Below are positions 8,283-17,148 of a DNA stretch of 52,759 nt, piece by piece; within the stretch, counting starts at the first letter, position 1, and each line of letters opens with the position of its first letter. The stretch covers positions 11,872 to 64,630 of the forward strand of contig NZ_QYTW02000030.1 in NCBI RefSeq assembly GCF_003605405.2. Reading direction: 5' to 3'. The stretch comes from Siminovitchia terrae (GTDB lineage Bacteria > Bacillota > Bacilli > Bacillales > Bacillaceae_C). The position numbers were made by a program, and so were the translations under genes. Below the pieces are notes generated by a model that was not told where the DNA came from, did no database searches, and saw only the letters and a program-made list of their open reading frames with translations.

Positions 8283-9019
8283 TTGTTCACCTCTATTGTT
8301 GAGCGGCCAAATGTGAATATTCGTCTCCTTTGCCGCGGAATGTAGCTATTGCTGAAACGTTTTTCCACATAGGCTATCACTTTTGTAAATAGCCAGGTGA
8401 GGACTAAGTATAAGATAGCTACTGTTATATAGGGCTCCCAGAATCTGGCGTAAGCTCCGGCAACAACTTTACCCGCGTAGAGCAGGTCGTTTGCCGCAAT
8501 AACAGTGACAAGAGATGAGTCTTTCAATAATGCGATCAATTCGTTCCCAAGAGGAGGGACCATCCGCCGGAACGCTTGCGGAAGAATGATATGTTTCATA
8601 GCTACGCTTCTTGGCATCCCAAGTGATCTAGCCGCTTCCATCTGTCCTTTTTCGATCGATTGGATTCCTGCCCGGATAATTTCTGCATTATAGGCTCCAC
8701 AGTTAAGCGCAAGAGCAATCGATCCAGATACAAAATATCCTAGGGAGTGTCCAAATACGGACGGAATAAGGGCTAAGTGGATAAGCAGGATCTGCACCAA
8801 TAGCGGTGTTCCACGGAAAAAGTCTACAAAGTATTTACAAGGATAGTAGATCCATTTTCTTTTGGACAGCTTGCCCATTCCGATAAACAGACCTAAAATG
8901 ATTCCGCTTACATAACCGACAGCGGTGAGGGCCAGGGTGATCCACAGCCCCCGGATAAACAGCTCCTTGTAGTTCCAAATCATATCCAGCCGAATATCTA
9001 AAAAATCTATTATAACCAC
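8279..9019 (-). CDS. glnP: Polar amino-acid ABC transporter permease, GlnP type
   Basis: HisM/GlnP-type permease with about five hydrophobic segments and the EAA loop [20 protein letters not shown]. The start is uncertain: the GTG at 9019 lies inside its own GGAGGTG ribosome site, and the first in-frame ATG (8983) has no clear site. The residues just after the GTG ([15 protein letters not shown]) look like the family N-terminus, so initiation close to 9019, perhaps at a rare codon, is favoured. Middle gene of a three-gene import operon. Confidence 0.88.
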   Translation of the reverse strand: MVIIDFLDIRLDMIWNYKELFIRGLWITLALTAVGYVSGIILGLFIGMGKLSKRKWIYYPCKYFVDFFRGTPLLVQILLIHLALIPSVFGHSLGYFVSGSIALALNCGAYNAEIIRAGIQSIEKGQMEAARSLGMPRSVAMKHIILPQAFRRMVPPLGNELIALLKDSSLVTVIAANDLLYAGKVVAGAYARFWEPYITVAILYLVLTWLFTKVIAYVEKRFSNSYIPRQRRRIFTFGRSTIEVNK

Positions 9020-9063
9020 CTCCAGATTGAGTAAACGATGTTCATAGACTAAGAAGCAACTTC

Positions 9064-9867
9064 TTACTCAACATCAAAGCCGGTGATCTCTTTCAACTTT
9101 CCGTTCTCTTTAACTTTTTTGATTCCTTCATTTAATAGATTGACAACCTCAGAGTTTCCTTTTTTAACCATCAATCCATAATATTCTTTTTCCGCGCTGT
9201 CATCTTCAACGATTTCAACTTCTACGTTCGGATTATTTTTAATGTACTCGTTAACGGTGGAGTTATCTCCAACAGATGCGTCCGCATTTCCGTTAAGTAA
9301 CTCTTCAATGGCAAGCGGCATTGTTTCGGAAGCTATGATCTTAGAACTTGTTTTGCCTTGAATTTCTTTCATCATTGTGTGGCCTGTTGTGTTAATTTGA
9401 ACGGAAACTTTCTTATCTTTTAAATTTTGGAAGGATTTAATATCCGATTCTTTTTTCACAAGAATGACCTGGTTAGCGATGTAGTATGGTTCAGAAAAAT
9501 CAAAGGATTCCTGGCGCTCTTCTGTGATTGTAATAGAAGAAACCGCGAAGTCCACTTCTCCGTTCTCTACTGCAGGAAAAAGAGGCTCCCAGCCGATGTT
9601 CTTAAATTCAACTTCAACACCAGCTTCTTCTGCAATCGCCTTCACTATATCGATGTCAATACCGACGATATTTCCGTTATTATCCATATATTCCATTGGT
9701 GCGTATGTAGCATCTGTTCCGACAACGAGTTTTTTCTTACCGTCGCTGTCGTCATTACTGCCGCTTGCAGGTTCCGCATCATCTGTTCCTTTTCCGCAGC
9801 CAAGTAATAGGGCAGTCAAACTTAATAAGAGAAAACCCAGTGACCAAAAGCGTGATACCTTTTTCAT
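9064..9867 (-). CDS. glnH: Amino-acid-binding lipoprotein, GlnH type
   Basis: Extracellular solute-binding protein of family 3 (267 aa). The signal peptide ends in a lipobox LLLGC, followed by a Gly/Asp/Ser linker and then the typical start LVVGTDATYAPMEY, plus GIDIDIVKAIAEEAG and the DFAVSSITIT block. It delivers the ligand to the GlnP/GlnQ pair. The ATG follows AAGGGGGAAA. First gene of the operon, with a consensus promoter about 75 bases upstream. Confidence 0.9.
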   Translation of the reverse strand: MKKVSRFWSLGFLLLSLTALLLGCGKGTDDAEPASGSNDDSDGKKKLVVGTDATYAPMEYMDNNGNIVGIDIDIVKAIAEEAGVEVEFKNIGWEPLFPAVENGEVDFAVSSITITEERQESFDFSEPYYIANQVILVKKESDIKSFQNLKDKKVSVQINTTGHTMMKEIQGKTSSKIIASETMPLAIEELLNGNADASVGDNSTVNEYIKNNPNVEVEIVEDDSAEKEYYGLMVKKGNSEVVNLLNEGIKKVKENGKLKEITGFDVE

Positions 9868-9943
9868 AATGTTTTTCCCCCTTGTTATTTTCTACATCAT
9901 TCTGAAGTCCGAAATTTTTCTGTTACTTCTGATGATTACCACA

Positions 9944-9972
9944 ATTATAAGCGAATTGATAGAGTGAATCAA
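9944..9972 (-). promoter_or_regulatory. Sigma-A promoter of the glnHPQ-like operon
   Basis: On the - strand TTGATT, 17 bases, then TATAAT. It is placed upstream of the binding-protein gene. Confidence 0.75.
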
Positions 9973-10037
9973 TATGACAATTATTTTTGAAAAATGTGTT
10001 TTAGAGCGAAATCAACGCTTTAACGCGTTATCGCAGC

Positions 10038-10052
10038 GGGGGTCAGACCCCC
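10038..10052. repeat. GGGGGTCAGACCCCC palindrome
   Basis: A 15-base perfect dyad in the gene-free space between the gln promoter and the groE promoter. Palindromes of this GGGGTCAGACCCC form recur in many bacterial genomes and resemble REP-type sequences. It lacks a T-tract, so it is not an intrinsic terminator. The rest of 9973-10167 shows nothing else I recognise. Confidence 0.5.
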
Positions 10053-10167
10053 TGTTGTTTGTGCAGAATAGTTTATTGGACTGAAAAAACGCCGCATTCC
10101 GACAAATTGCCTCCTACGGATGACTCGAATTATGGAGAAACTTTTTTTAAAAATGAATGGTTAAGGC

Positions 10168-10199
10168 TTGCAAATGGAAAACAAATTATTTAATATAAT
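10168..10199 (+). promoter_or_regulatory. groESL promoter
   Basis: A perfect -10 TATAAT (10194-10199) lies just upstream of CIRCE. The best -35 is TTGCAA (10168-10173), but the 20-base spacing is long, so the -35 assignment is uncertain. Confidence 0.6.
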
Positions 10200-10206
10200 A
10201 CTTGTG

Positions 10207-10233
10207 TTAGCACTCATGGTGTTAGAGTGCTAA
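10207..10233 (+). promoter_or_regulatory. CIRCE operator (HrcA binding site)
   Basis: Perfect inverted repeat TTAGCACTC, 9 bases, GAGTGCTAA. CIRCE is the HrcA repressor site of class I heat-shock genes. Its place at the expected transcription start puts groESL under HrcA control. Confidence 0.97.
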
Positions 10234-10270
10234 TGAAAAATCTACATATACTTTAAGGAGGTTGTTTCAC

Positions 10271-10555
10271 TTGTTAAAACCACTTGGGGATCGTGTAATC
10301 ATTGAACTGGTGGAGTCAGAGGAGAAAACAGCGAGCGGCATCGTTCTTCCGGATTCTGCGAAGGAAAAACCGCAGGAAGGTAAAGTAGTTGCTGTTGGAA
10401 CAGGACGTGTACTTGACAGCGGCGAGCGTGTTGCACTGGAAGTATCCGAAGGAGACACAATCATCTTCTCTAAATACGCTGGTACAGAAGTGAAATACCA
10501 AGGTACTGAATATTTAATTTTACGTGAGTCTGACATATTGGCTGTTATCGGCTAA
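10271..10555 (+). CDS. groES: Co-chaperonin GroES
   Basis: Cpn10 lid of the GroEL chaperonin, 94 aa, the standard length. Typical features are [11 protein letters not shown] at the start, the mobile-loop region [20 protein letters not shown] and [10 protein letters not shown] near the end. The start is TTG at 10271, 9 bases after AAGGAGG; the same unusual TTG start is known for Bacillus groES. First gene of the CIRCE-regulated groESL operon. Confidence 0.97.
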   Translation: MLKPLGDRVIIELVESEEKTASGIVLPDSAKEKPQEGKVVAVGTGRVLDSGERVALEVSEGDTIIFSKYAGTEVKYQGTEYLILRESDILAVIG

Positions 10556-10609
10556 TAAAAAAGAACGCTTTTTATATGAGAGAATTCAACGATAGGGAGG
10601 ATATTTTAA

Positions 10610-12244
<1,635 letters not shown>

Positions 12245-12277
12245 TAAACGTAAAAAAACATGATAATATCAATGTTT

Positions 12278-12311
12278 AATGGTCATGGGTTTATCCCGTG
12301 ACCATTTTTTG
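12278..12311. terminator. Terminator after groEL
   Basis: The stem AATGGTCATGGG/CCCGTGACCATT with a 5-base loop and TTTTTT tail ends groESL. It can also act on the - strand for the integrase gene. The prophage boundary lies close by. Confidence 0.85.
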
Positions 12312-12318
12312 ACCATAT

Positions 12319-13524
12319 TTAGTCAAAATCCAATACGCCATTCATCAGATTGGAAAACTTTTCTGCGTCTCTTTTTCTGACAGCTTCAGTTGTATGTAGA
12401 TAAACTTTTTTAGTGATATCATCATCGGAATGACCTAACCTTTCCATGATCCTTTCTAGGCTAACTCCCGCCTCAGATAATAAAGATGTATGTGTATGCC
12501 GTAGAGAGTGAGGGGTTAATGACTCGTTTAGATTTGCCAGTTTCAGTATTCTTTTCATTCTTTGCTGAATGATCTTTACATAAATAGGGTATCCGGGATT
12601 TGTACCGTTGTTTACAAATATAAACCCCTCATCCAAGTATTCCTTGCCAACAATTCGTTTTATTTCTTTGTTTCGTTCAATAACCGACTGTAAACAATTC
12701 ACAACAAGATTATCAATATCAATTATTCTTCTTGATGATATGGTTTTAGGGGTCACAAGCTTAAAGGATTTTATGTTATTGTTTGGGTTGTAATAAGTTT
12801 TAGTGATGGAGAGCAAATAACTTCCATCGTTATTTTTTATTAAGTCCGTCTCCTTTAACGGACAAAGCTCACCAATCCTTATCCCTGTATAGGCTAGGGT
12901 GACGAATATCTCAAAATCCAGATCCAATCCTTTTTCTTTGGCTGTTTTCAAAAATAAAGCCAAGTCCTCTTTTTCCATATATTTCGGTAACTCATAAAAA
13001 CTATCTAACTCCTCAATGGTTTGGGCTGCTTTAGGAATATAGGCAAATTCAGTCGGATCTTTCTTTATAACCTCTTTCTCCAATGCTTTTCTGAATATCA
13101 TCCTCCCAGTTCTATGTATGCCTGCCAATGTGTTCTTTGCAAACTGTCGATTCAACTTGCTTAAAGCTGTTTGATATTGCTCTTGAGTAATGTCGGCCAT
13201 CTTAATATTTTTAAAAAATGGCAGCAAATTATTAATTTCATGCCTTCTGATTCTAATGGTACCAGGTTTTACCCCTCTTTCTTCCTGATAAATGTTTATC
13301 CACAATTCACTAAAACTTTTGAAGGTAATGTGGATATCTTTCAAACTATTGCCTGCCTCAATTTCATTCTCCATATGCCTTGCTGCAGTTCTAGCCTCTC
13401 CGATGGTTTTAAATCCTCTCCTGGTAGTGTGCTTTCTCTTGCCTGTGGCTGGATCGATGCCAGTATAAATTTTAAACATATACCTTTCGCCGTTCTTTGT
13501 TTTATAGCTTTGAAAACTAGCCAC
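12319..13524 (-). CDS. int: Phage tyrosine-family integrase
   Basis: Site-specific recombinase of 401 aa. The N-terminus has the small DNA-binding domain of phage integrases (SYKTKNGERYMFKIYTGID), then a SAM-like core-binding domain, then the catalytic domain with Arg in TGIRIGEL, HSLRH for the H-x-x-R box, LGHS and the nucleophile Tyr in KKVYLHT. It integrates and excises the prophage. GTG start at 13524 preceded by AAGGAAGGAG. First gene next to the host junction. Confidence 0.95.
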   Translation of the reverse strand: MASFQSYKTKNGERYMFKIYTGIDPATGKRKHTTRRGFKTIGEARTAARHMENEIEAGNSLKDIHITFKSFSELWINIYQEERGVKPGTIRIRRHEINNLLPFFKNIKMADITQEQYQTALSKLNRQFAKNTLAGIHRTGRMIFRKALEKEVIKKDPTEFAYIPKAAQTIEELDSFYELPKYMEKEDLALFLKTAKEKGLDLDFEIFVTLAYTGIRIGELCPLKETDLIKNNDGSYLLSITKTYYNPNNNIKSFKLVTPKTISSRRIIDIDNLVVNCLQSVIERNKEIKRIVGKEYLDEGFIFVNNGTNPGYPIYVKIIQQRMKRILKLANLNESLTPHSLRHTHTSLLSEAGVSLERIMERLGHSDDDITKKVYLHTTEAVRKRDAEKFSNLMNGVLDFD

Positions 13525-13525
13525 A

Positions 13526-13699
13526 TTAATGCTCCTTCCTTTTTATATCATCCTGCAACCACTCAATCGGTGTATCAACGTATCCTTCAATATCACCGAC
13601 CAATTTTCCGTTTTCGTAACGTATAGTTGAATATACGGGTATTTTTACCATCTTAGTTACTGGAAATAGGTTAGTCAGAGATTCTTTTTTCTTTACCAA
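13526..13699 (-). CDS. 57-aa phage protein between integrase and ImmA-like gene
   Basis: Small ORF with a TTG start at 13699 after AGGAG, overlapping the end of the ImmA-like gene in another frame and stopping two bases before the integrase start codon. The piece KIPVYSTIRYENG..DIEGYVDTP resembles the beginning of the S24 (LexA/CI) peptidase domain, but the catalytic Ser and Lys regions are missing. It could be a decayed repressor domain or a small excisionase-type accessory. Function not known. Confidence 0.55.
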   Translation of the reverse strand: MVKKKESLTNLFPVTKMVKIPVYSTIRYENGKLVGDIEGYVDTPIEWLQDDIKRKEH

Positions 13700-14169
13700 T
13701 GCTTGATCACTCCTATTCTGGCATGCCCATTCAATAGCACTCTTGAATAAATTTTATTTTTATACATATCTAAGCGTTTACTCGCAAACTCATACCCGAC
13801 GTTAAATAGATTCATAATGTCGGATAAAGTGTAATTAAACAACCTATCTAACATAAAAGTAGGTACGCAAAAATGATATGCAAAATAATTAGCCTGGTAT
13901 TCTTGTAGATCAATAAACAACGGATGCATGTCTAATTGGTTACCGTAGTGTCTTAAAAAGTGACAAATTTCATGTCCAAATTCCATCCATTCCTCACTTT
14001 CGGTTCCTTTCACCAAAATAATTTCATCATCGAATCTGAACGCCTTTTGTTTATAAGTAATATTTACCCCTAGTTTACTGGCTATGAATTTTATATCTAA
14101 ATCTGTAGGATTCATTACCCCGATTGATTTGTACAGCTCATAAATGTAATCCTCAAGATGTGAACGCAA
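13693..14169 (-). CDS. ImmA/IrrE-type metallopeptidase
   Basis: Protein of 158 aa with the zinc motif HEICH in MEFGHEICHFLRHYG. Members such as ImmA of ICEBs1 cleave a partner XRE repressor to release an element from dormancy; the likely partner is the CI-like protein at 14741. I start at TTG 14169, preceded by GAGGGGG, because a hairpin terminator lies just upstream and the longer reading (from 14259) would run through it and overlap the lipoprotein gene. Confidence 0.8.
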   Translation of the reverse strand: MRSHLEDYIYELYKSIGVMNPTDLDIKFIASKLGVNITYKQKAFRFDDEIILVKGTESEEWMEFGHEICHFLRHYGNQLDMHPLFIDLQEYQANYFAYHFCVPTFMLDRLFNYTLSDIMNLFNVGYEFASKRLDMYKNKIYSRVLLNGHARIGVIKHW

Positions 14170-14213
14170 GATATGACCCCCTCTTTGAAAGGAACGTATG
14201 TTTGTTTTTTGGT

Positions 14214-14240
14214 TAAAAGAAAAGGTGTACTTGGTACACC
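14214..14240 (-). terminator. Terminator after the lipoprotein gene
   Basis: On the - strand GGTGTAC/GTACACC with a 3-base loop is followed by TTTTCTTTT. It separates the lipoprotein unit from the ImmA/integrase unit. Confidence 0.7.
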
Positions 14241-14245
14241 ATGTT

Positions 14246-14728
14246 TTAATTGTTTGCATTTTCTACTCCTGTATGAATTCTAACCGACGGTGGTAGCTCC
14301 CCATCTAGATAAGTCCTCGATATATCTCCAATAATTTCACCAGTTTTTTCAGAATAACTACCTTTGGTCGCGTGTTCTCCTATCAACAGTTTATTCAAAG
14401 CTACCTCTACGGCATCTGCTAACTTCAAAAGTTCTTTTGCGGCCTGATCATCTGGGTATTCTTCTTCTATTTCACTTACGGCTGAATCTACGTCTAAAAG
14501 AGCTTTCGTGATAACTTCCAACTGCCTTGTGCTATCTTTTTCGTACATATCAACTGTTAAATATTTCCCTGTAATTAGCTCCATGTACAGTAGTATAGAG
14601 TCCTCCGACATACCTTCGTTTTTTTCTTCTGAAGATGCATCAGTGATAGGAGTTTTCGCGCTTTCGGAAGCAGAAGCACAACCAATTAACAACAAAGAAA
14701 ATGCCAATGCTAAAGTTATTTTTTTCAA
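14246..14728 (-). CDS. Prophage lipoprotein, candidate superinfection exclusion factor
   Basis: 160-aa protein starting at TTG 14728 after GAGGAG. Signal peptide with Lys-Lys-Ile and a hydrophobic core, then lipobox LLIGC, so it should be anchored on the outer membrane face. The mature part begins Ser/Ala/Glu-rich and continues as a mostly helical acidic domain without Cys. Its place between the repressor and the integrase matches the lipoproteins (for example Ltp of Streptococcus phage TP-J34) that block DNA entry of related phages. That role is inferred from position and anchoring only. Confidence 0.75.
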   Translation of the reverse strand: MKKITLALAFSLLLIGCASASESAKTPITDASSEEKNEGMSEDSILLYMELITGKYLTVDMYEKDSTRQLEVITKALLDVDSAVSEIEEEYPDDQAAKELLKLADAVEVALNKLLIGEHATKGSYSEKTGEIIGDISRTYLDGELPPSVRIHTGVENANN

Positions 14729-14740
14729 TCGAATTTCTCC

Positions 14741-15091
14741 TCACTGTTTTTTCTGGCTCATCTTAAATTTTATATACTCATAAACTTCTTTCATTTCTTC
14801 TGCTGTTAAGGATTCCATATCCTTGAACATGAGGTCTATATCTGGGAACTCCGTAGAAATCTTGTTTTTGTAGTGTTCTAATTCACTATAACTTGTATCC
14901 TGTCCTAATAAATAATCAATTGAGACTTCGAATATGTTAGATATCTTTTCTAGTGTTTCGAAATCTGGCTCTCTTGTTCCTGATTCATATTTAGCAATAG
15001 TTGAATATGAGATGCCTAATTTATTAGCTAGATCATCCCTACTAAATTTATTTTCTTTTCTTAGAAATTTTAATCTATCGTTAAATTTCAT
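14741..15091 (-). CDS. CI-like XRE-family repressor
   Basis: 116-aa protein with an N-terminal Cro/CI helix-turn-helix (FSRDDLANKLGISYSTIAKYESG) and the typical following segment PDFETLEKISNIFEVSIDYLLG. The C-terminus is short and helical and lacks an S24 peptidase domain, so induction would depend on the ImmA-like protease rather than self-cleavage. It is transcribed away from the Cro-like gene at 15244, with the operators between them. ATG preceded by GGAGGA. Confidence 0.9.
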   Translation of the reverse strand: MKFNDRLKFLRKENKFSRDDLANKLGISYSTIAKYESGTREPDFETLEKISNIFEVSIDYLLGQDTSYSELEHYKNKISTEFPDIDLMFKDMESLTAEEMKEVYEYIKFKMSQKKQ

Positions 15092-15117
15092 TAGTTTTAT
15101 CCTCCATTACCCCCTAT

Positions 15118-15224
15118 ATTATACTATTTGTCCAATCTATAAAATAAATTGGACAAAAAGGGTAAAAAAGTGTTGACATAGGACGAATTGTCCAATATGA
15201 TAATAACAACAAGACAATTCGTCC
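15118..15224. promoter_or_regulatory. Lysogeny switch: operators and divergent promoters
   Basis: Three related dyads lie here: half sites TTGTCCAAT (15128-15136) and ATTGGACAA (15148-15156), GGACGAATTGTCC (15181-15193) and GACAATTCGTCC (15213-15224). The leftward promoter has -10 TATAAT (- strand, 15118-15123) with TTGTCC-type half sites just upstream of it. The dyads are the likely binding sites of the CI-like and Cro-like proteins. Confidence 0.8.
15173..15201 (+). promoter_or_regulatory. Rightward early promoter
   Basis: TTGACA, 17 bases, TATGAT: a near-consensus sigma-A promoter. Operator 15181-15193 lies between the -35 and -10 boxes, so repressor binding would occlude polymerase. Confidence 0.85.
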
Positions 15225-15243
15225 AATAAAAGGCGGTGAGATT

Positions 15244-15474
15244 GTGAGACGTAATTTGAGACAACAACGAGTTGCAAAAGGTTATACAGACGTTGAAAAA
15301 TTTTCCAAAAAAATTGGTATATCGGCGTCATACTACTACAAGATTGAACAAGGAAAAAGAACACCAGGAATCATTTTGGCAAAAAAAATTGCTGACACTT
15401 TAAATCAGACGGTAGACGAAATTTTTTTTGAAGAACAACTGGACGATTCGTCCAAAACGAAACAAGCCATATAG
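15244..15474 (+). CDS. Cro-like XRE regulator
   Basis: 76-aa protein with one helix-turn-helix (EKFSKKIGISASYYYKIEQG) and PGIILAKKIADTLNQTVDEIFF, typical of small phage XRE regulators. First gene of the rightward early operon, GTG start after GGCGGTGA. Probably competes with the CI-like repressor for the operators. Its 3' end contains a further perfect operator dyad (15441-15453). Confidence 0.85.
   Translation: MRRNLRQQRVAKGYTDVEKFSKKIGISASYYYKIEQGKRTPGIILAKKIADTLNQTVDEIFFEEQLDDSSKTKQAI
15441..15453. promoter_or_regulatory. Intragenic operator dyad
   Basis: GGACGATTCGTCC is a perfect palindrome around a central T and matches the operators at 15181 and 15213. It lies inside the Cro-like gene, 33 bases before the next start codon. 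Confidence 0.65.
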
Positions 15475-15485
15475 GAGTTGATCTA

Positions 15486-15638
15486 GTGAACGCCAAACAA
15501 AAAGAAAAAGTCATTAACGAGATGTTGAAAACACTGGTAGATAACGGCGTTACCTTTGCCGAAGTTCCAGAAGTGCTTAAAAGCTTAGAAATTGAACTTG
15601 ATGAAATATGTAAACAACAGGCAATTCAGTTTCCGTAA
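15486..15638 (+). CDS. 50-aa phage early protein
   Basis: GTG start after AGGAG, 11 bases past the Cro-like gene. Acidic, mostly helical, two helices likely (NAKQKEKVINEMLKTLV and FAEVPEVLKSLEIELDEI). No family recognised. Confidence 0.6.
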   Translation: MNAKQKEKVINEMLKTLVDNGVTFAEVPEVLKSLEIELDEICKQQAIQFP

Positions 15639-15650
15639 GGAGGTGATCTA

Positions 15651-15965
15651 ATGCAAAGCGCTATTGATGAATTAAATCAAAATCTTTTGGCAGAAACCAT
15701 AAAAGAAATGTGCCAACAAGCCTACGAACAAGGGGTGGAGGATGCTCGAAACAAATATGCATATCCTCCTACGCTTAAGAAAACACATCTAACCGAGATA
15801 TTTCAAGTGGCGATGCCAACTGTTGACAACATCATTCGAATGGAAGGATTTCCAAGGTCTACAATCACGAAAGCCCGTTATCCAAGAGACCAAGTTTTTG
15901 AGTGGATTAAGGACAACATCGAGTACGTTCGTTACAACACCAATTATTTAAAAGGTATTTCTTAA
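15651..15965 (+). CDS. Excisionase-like DNA-binding phage protein
   Basis: 104 aa. The C-terminal half (LTEIFQVAMPTVDNIIRMEGFPRS..ARYPRDQVFEWIKDN) has the winged-helix pattern of phage excisionases and small MerR-like proteins, with a 'GFP' turn and a basic wing. The N-terminal half is helical. In this position it is likely an early regulator or Xis; which one cannot be decided. ATG after AAGGAGGTGATC. Confidence 0.7.
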   Translation: MQSAIDELNQNLLAETIKEMCQQAYEQGVEDARNKYAYPPTLKKTHLTEIFQVAMPTVDNIIRMEGFPRSTITKARYPRDQVFEWIKDNIEYVRYNTNYLKGIS

Positions 15966-16033
15966 TACTAGTTTACTAGCTTAAGCCATACACCTACCAT
16001 TCCGATTCGGAATATTGAGGGGAGGTGAGAAAA

Positions 16034-16297
16034 ATGGAATTTGGGGGAGTGTTCAAAGCGCTCAGACAGAAAAGAGGTTTGACGCAAGAGGAGTTTGCAG
16101 AAGAGCTTAATGTTAACCAATCAGACATAAGCAAGTTTGAAAATGATGATAAATTGCCGGATCTACACTTATTCCGACAAATGATATTAGCATCGAACGC
16201 ACCAGAGGTTGCTGTTGCTTTTATGTTCGGGATGGACGGTGTCGGCATTATCCAAAACGTATTACAAATGATGGGAGGGTTCATTTTATGGATGTAA
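16034..16297 (+). CDS. XRE-family transcriptional regulator
   Basis: 87 aa with a clear helix-turn-helix (LTQEEFAEELNVNQSDISKFEN). The C-terminal third is hydrophobic and glycine-rich (VAVAFMFGMDGVGIIQ), unusual for a soluble regulator. ATG at 16034 after GGGGAGGTG. Third DNA-binding protein of the early operon. Confidence 0.8.
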   Translation: MEFGGVFKALRQKRGLTQEEFAEELNVNQSDISKFENDDKLPDLHLFRQMILASNAPEVAVAFMFGMDGVGIIQNVLQMMGGFILWM

Positions 16298-16560
16298 ACA
16301 ATTTTTTGGCCGAAGATTACCCAGCGGCATTTAAGGAAACAATCTGCATCATGGATTGCATTTATGTCATGAGACAGGAACTGGTAGAGGGAGATTACGA
16401 GCAAGCTATTGTTGCTACAGAAAACGCCCTACGTTCATTTAAAGAGTTGTACAAGATGCAACAGGAGAAAGCGCATCGTGACGAAGTTCAGGCCATCATA
16501 CAAGAAGCCAAGGAAAAGGGAATGGGAATTGTCATCATACAGGGGTTACTCAATGGATAG
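16288..16560 (+). CDS. 90-aa phage protein, unknown
   Basis: Overlaps the preceding regulator by 10 bases; ATG after GGGAGGG. Helical, with FKETICIMDCIYVMRQELVEG followed by ALRSFKELYKMQQEK. The C-terminus AQ-free segment IIQEAKEKGMG is short. No family recognised. Confidence 0.6.
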   Translation: MDVNNFLAEDYPAAFKETICIMDCIYVMRQELVEGDYEQAIVATENALRSFKELYKMQQEKAHRDEVQAIIQEAKEKGMGIVIIQGLLNG

Positions 16561-16714
16561 CAAAACTTGGACAGCCTTAATCATGTGGGGAATCCCGTTA
16601 ATCGTCCTATCGGCCTTATGCATTACCAGTTTCATTATCAGCGAAAGGAGATCCGAAAATGAACCTAAGACAGGAAGTAGAAAACCCTATGGTCCTGGAC
16701 AGTCATTGGAATGA
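16553..16714 (+). CDS. 53-aa single-pass membrane protein
   Basis: Starts inside the end of the previous gene (coupled). One transmembrane helix (ALIMWGIPLIVLSALCITSF) followed by a basic, Pro/Gly-containing tail. Function unknown; small early-region membrane proteins are common in Bacillus prophages. Confidence 0.6.
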   Translation: MDSKTWTALIMWGIPLIVLSALCITSFIISERRSENEPKTGSRKPYGPGQSLE

Positions 16715-16871
16715 TACGGTGAAAGTCTCGGGTACAGATGCACTCGGCAATGAAATACATGCAAGGGATGAGGTATTTGAATATGACGATAAGACATTTG
16801 TCATTGAAGAACTATCATACGATGCACAGAAAGTCCTTGAGTTACTTGGCGCAGAGAGAAAATACGCATAA
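16659..16871 (+). CDS. YqaI-like phage protein
   Basis: 70 aa. It starts with VENPMVLDSHWND, close to the start of YqaI of the B. subtilis skin element, and ends in an acidic segment FEYDDKTFVIEELSYDAQKVLELL. ATG follows AAAGGAG; overlaps the membrane protein gene in another frame. After it (16880-16900) a CTTCCTT/AAGGAAG hairpin without T-tract precedes the next gene. Function unknown. Confidence 0.65.
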   Translation: MNLRQEVENPMVLDSHWNDTVKVSGTDALGNEIHARDEVFEYDDKTFVIEELSYDAQKVLELLGAERKYA

Positions 16872-16950
16872 AAAAACTTCCTTCGGCAAAAGGAAGCTAG
16901 CGAAAAATATTTGATACAAACATTATACCACAAAAGATGGAGGGATTGAA

Positions 16951-17148
16951 ATGAGTTTCGACACTCCAAACGGCCCAGTTTTTGAACCTGAAAATCCTAT
17001 GCTGAGAAGCTTTTATGAAATGTTGGAAGAACTCGCCCCAATGGAAGCAGGATGTCGCAAGTTTGAAAAGTGGGTTGAAATATACGAAGCACTGGAATAT
17101 GACACAAGAGACAAAGGGGAAGATGTAATTGGCATTAAAGCCGTTTAA
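16951..17148 (+). CDS. 65-aa phage protein, unknown
   Basis: ATG after ATGGAGGGA. Acidic and helical, with MLRSFYEMLEELAPMEAG and KFEKWVEIYEALEYDTRD. Overlaps the start of the recombination gene by 20 bases, so it belongs to the recombination operon. No family recognised. Confidence 0.6.
   Translation: MSFDTPNGPVFEPENPMLRSFYEMLEELAPMEAGCRKFEKWVEIYEALEYDTRDKGEDVIGIKAV

Noticed and set aside
12245-12320. Exact attL core
   Set aside because: The right prophage end is outside the window, so a shared core cannot be identified. The groEL terminator palindrome nearby is not evidence of an att site.
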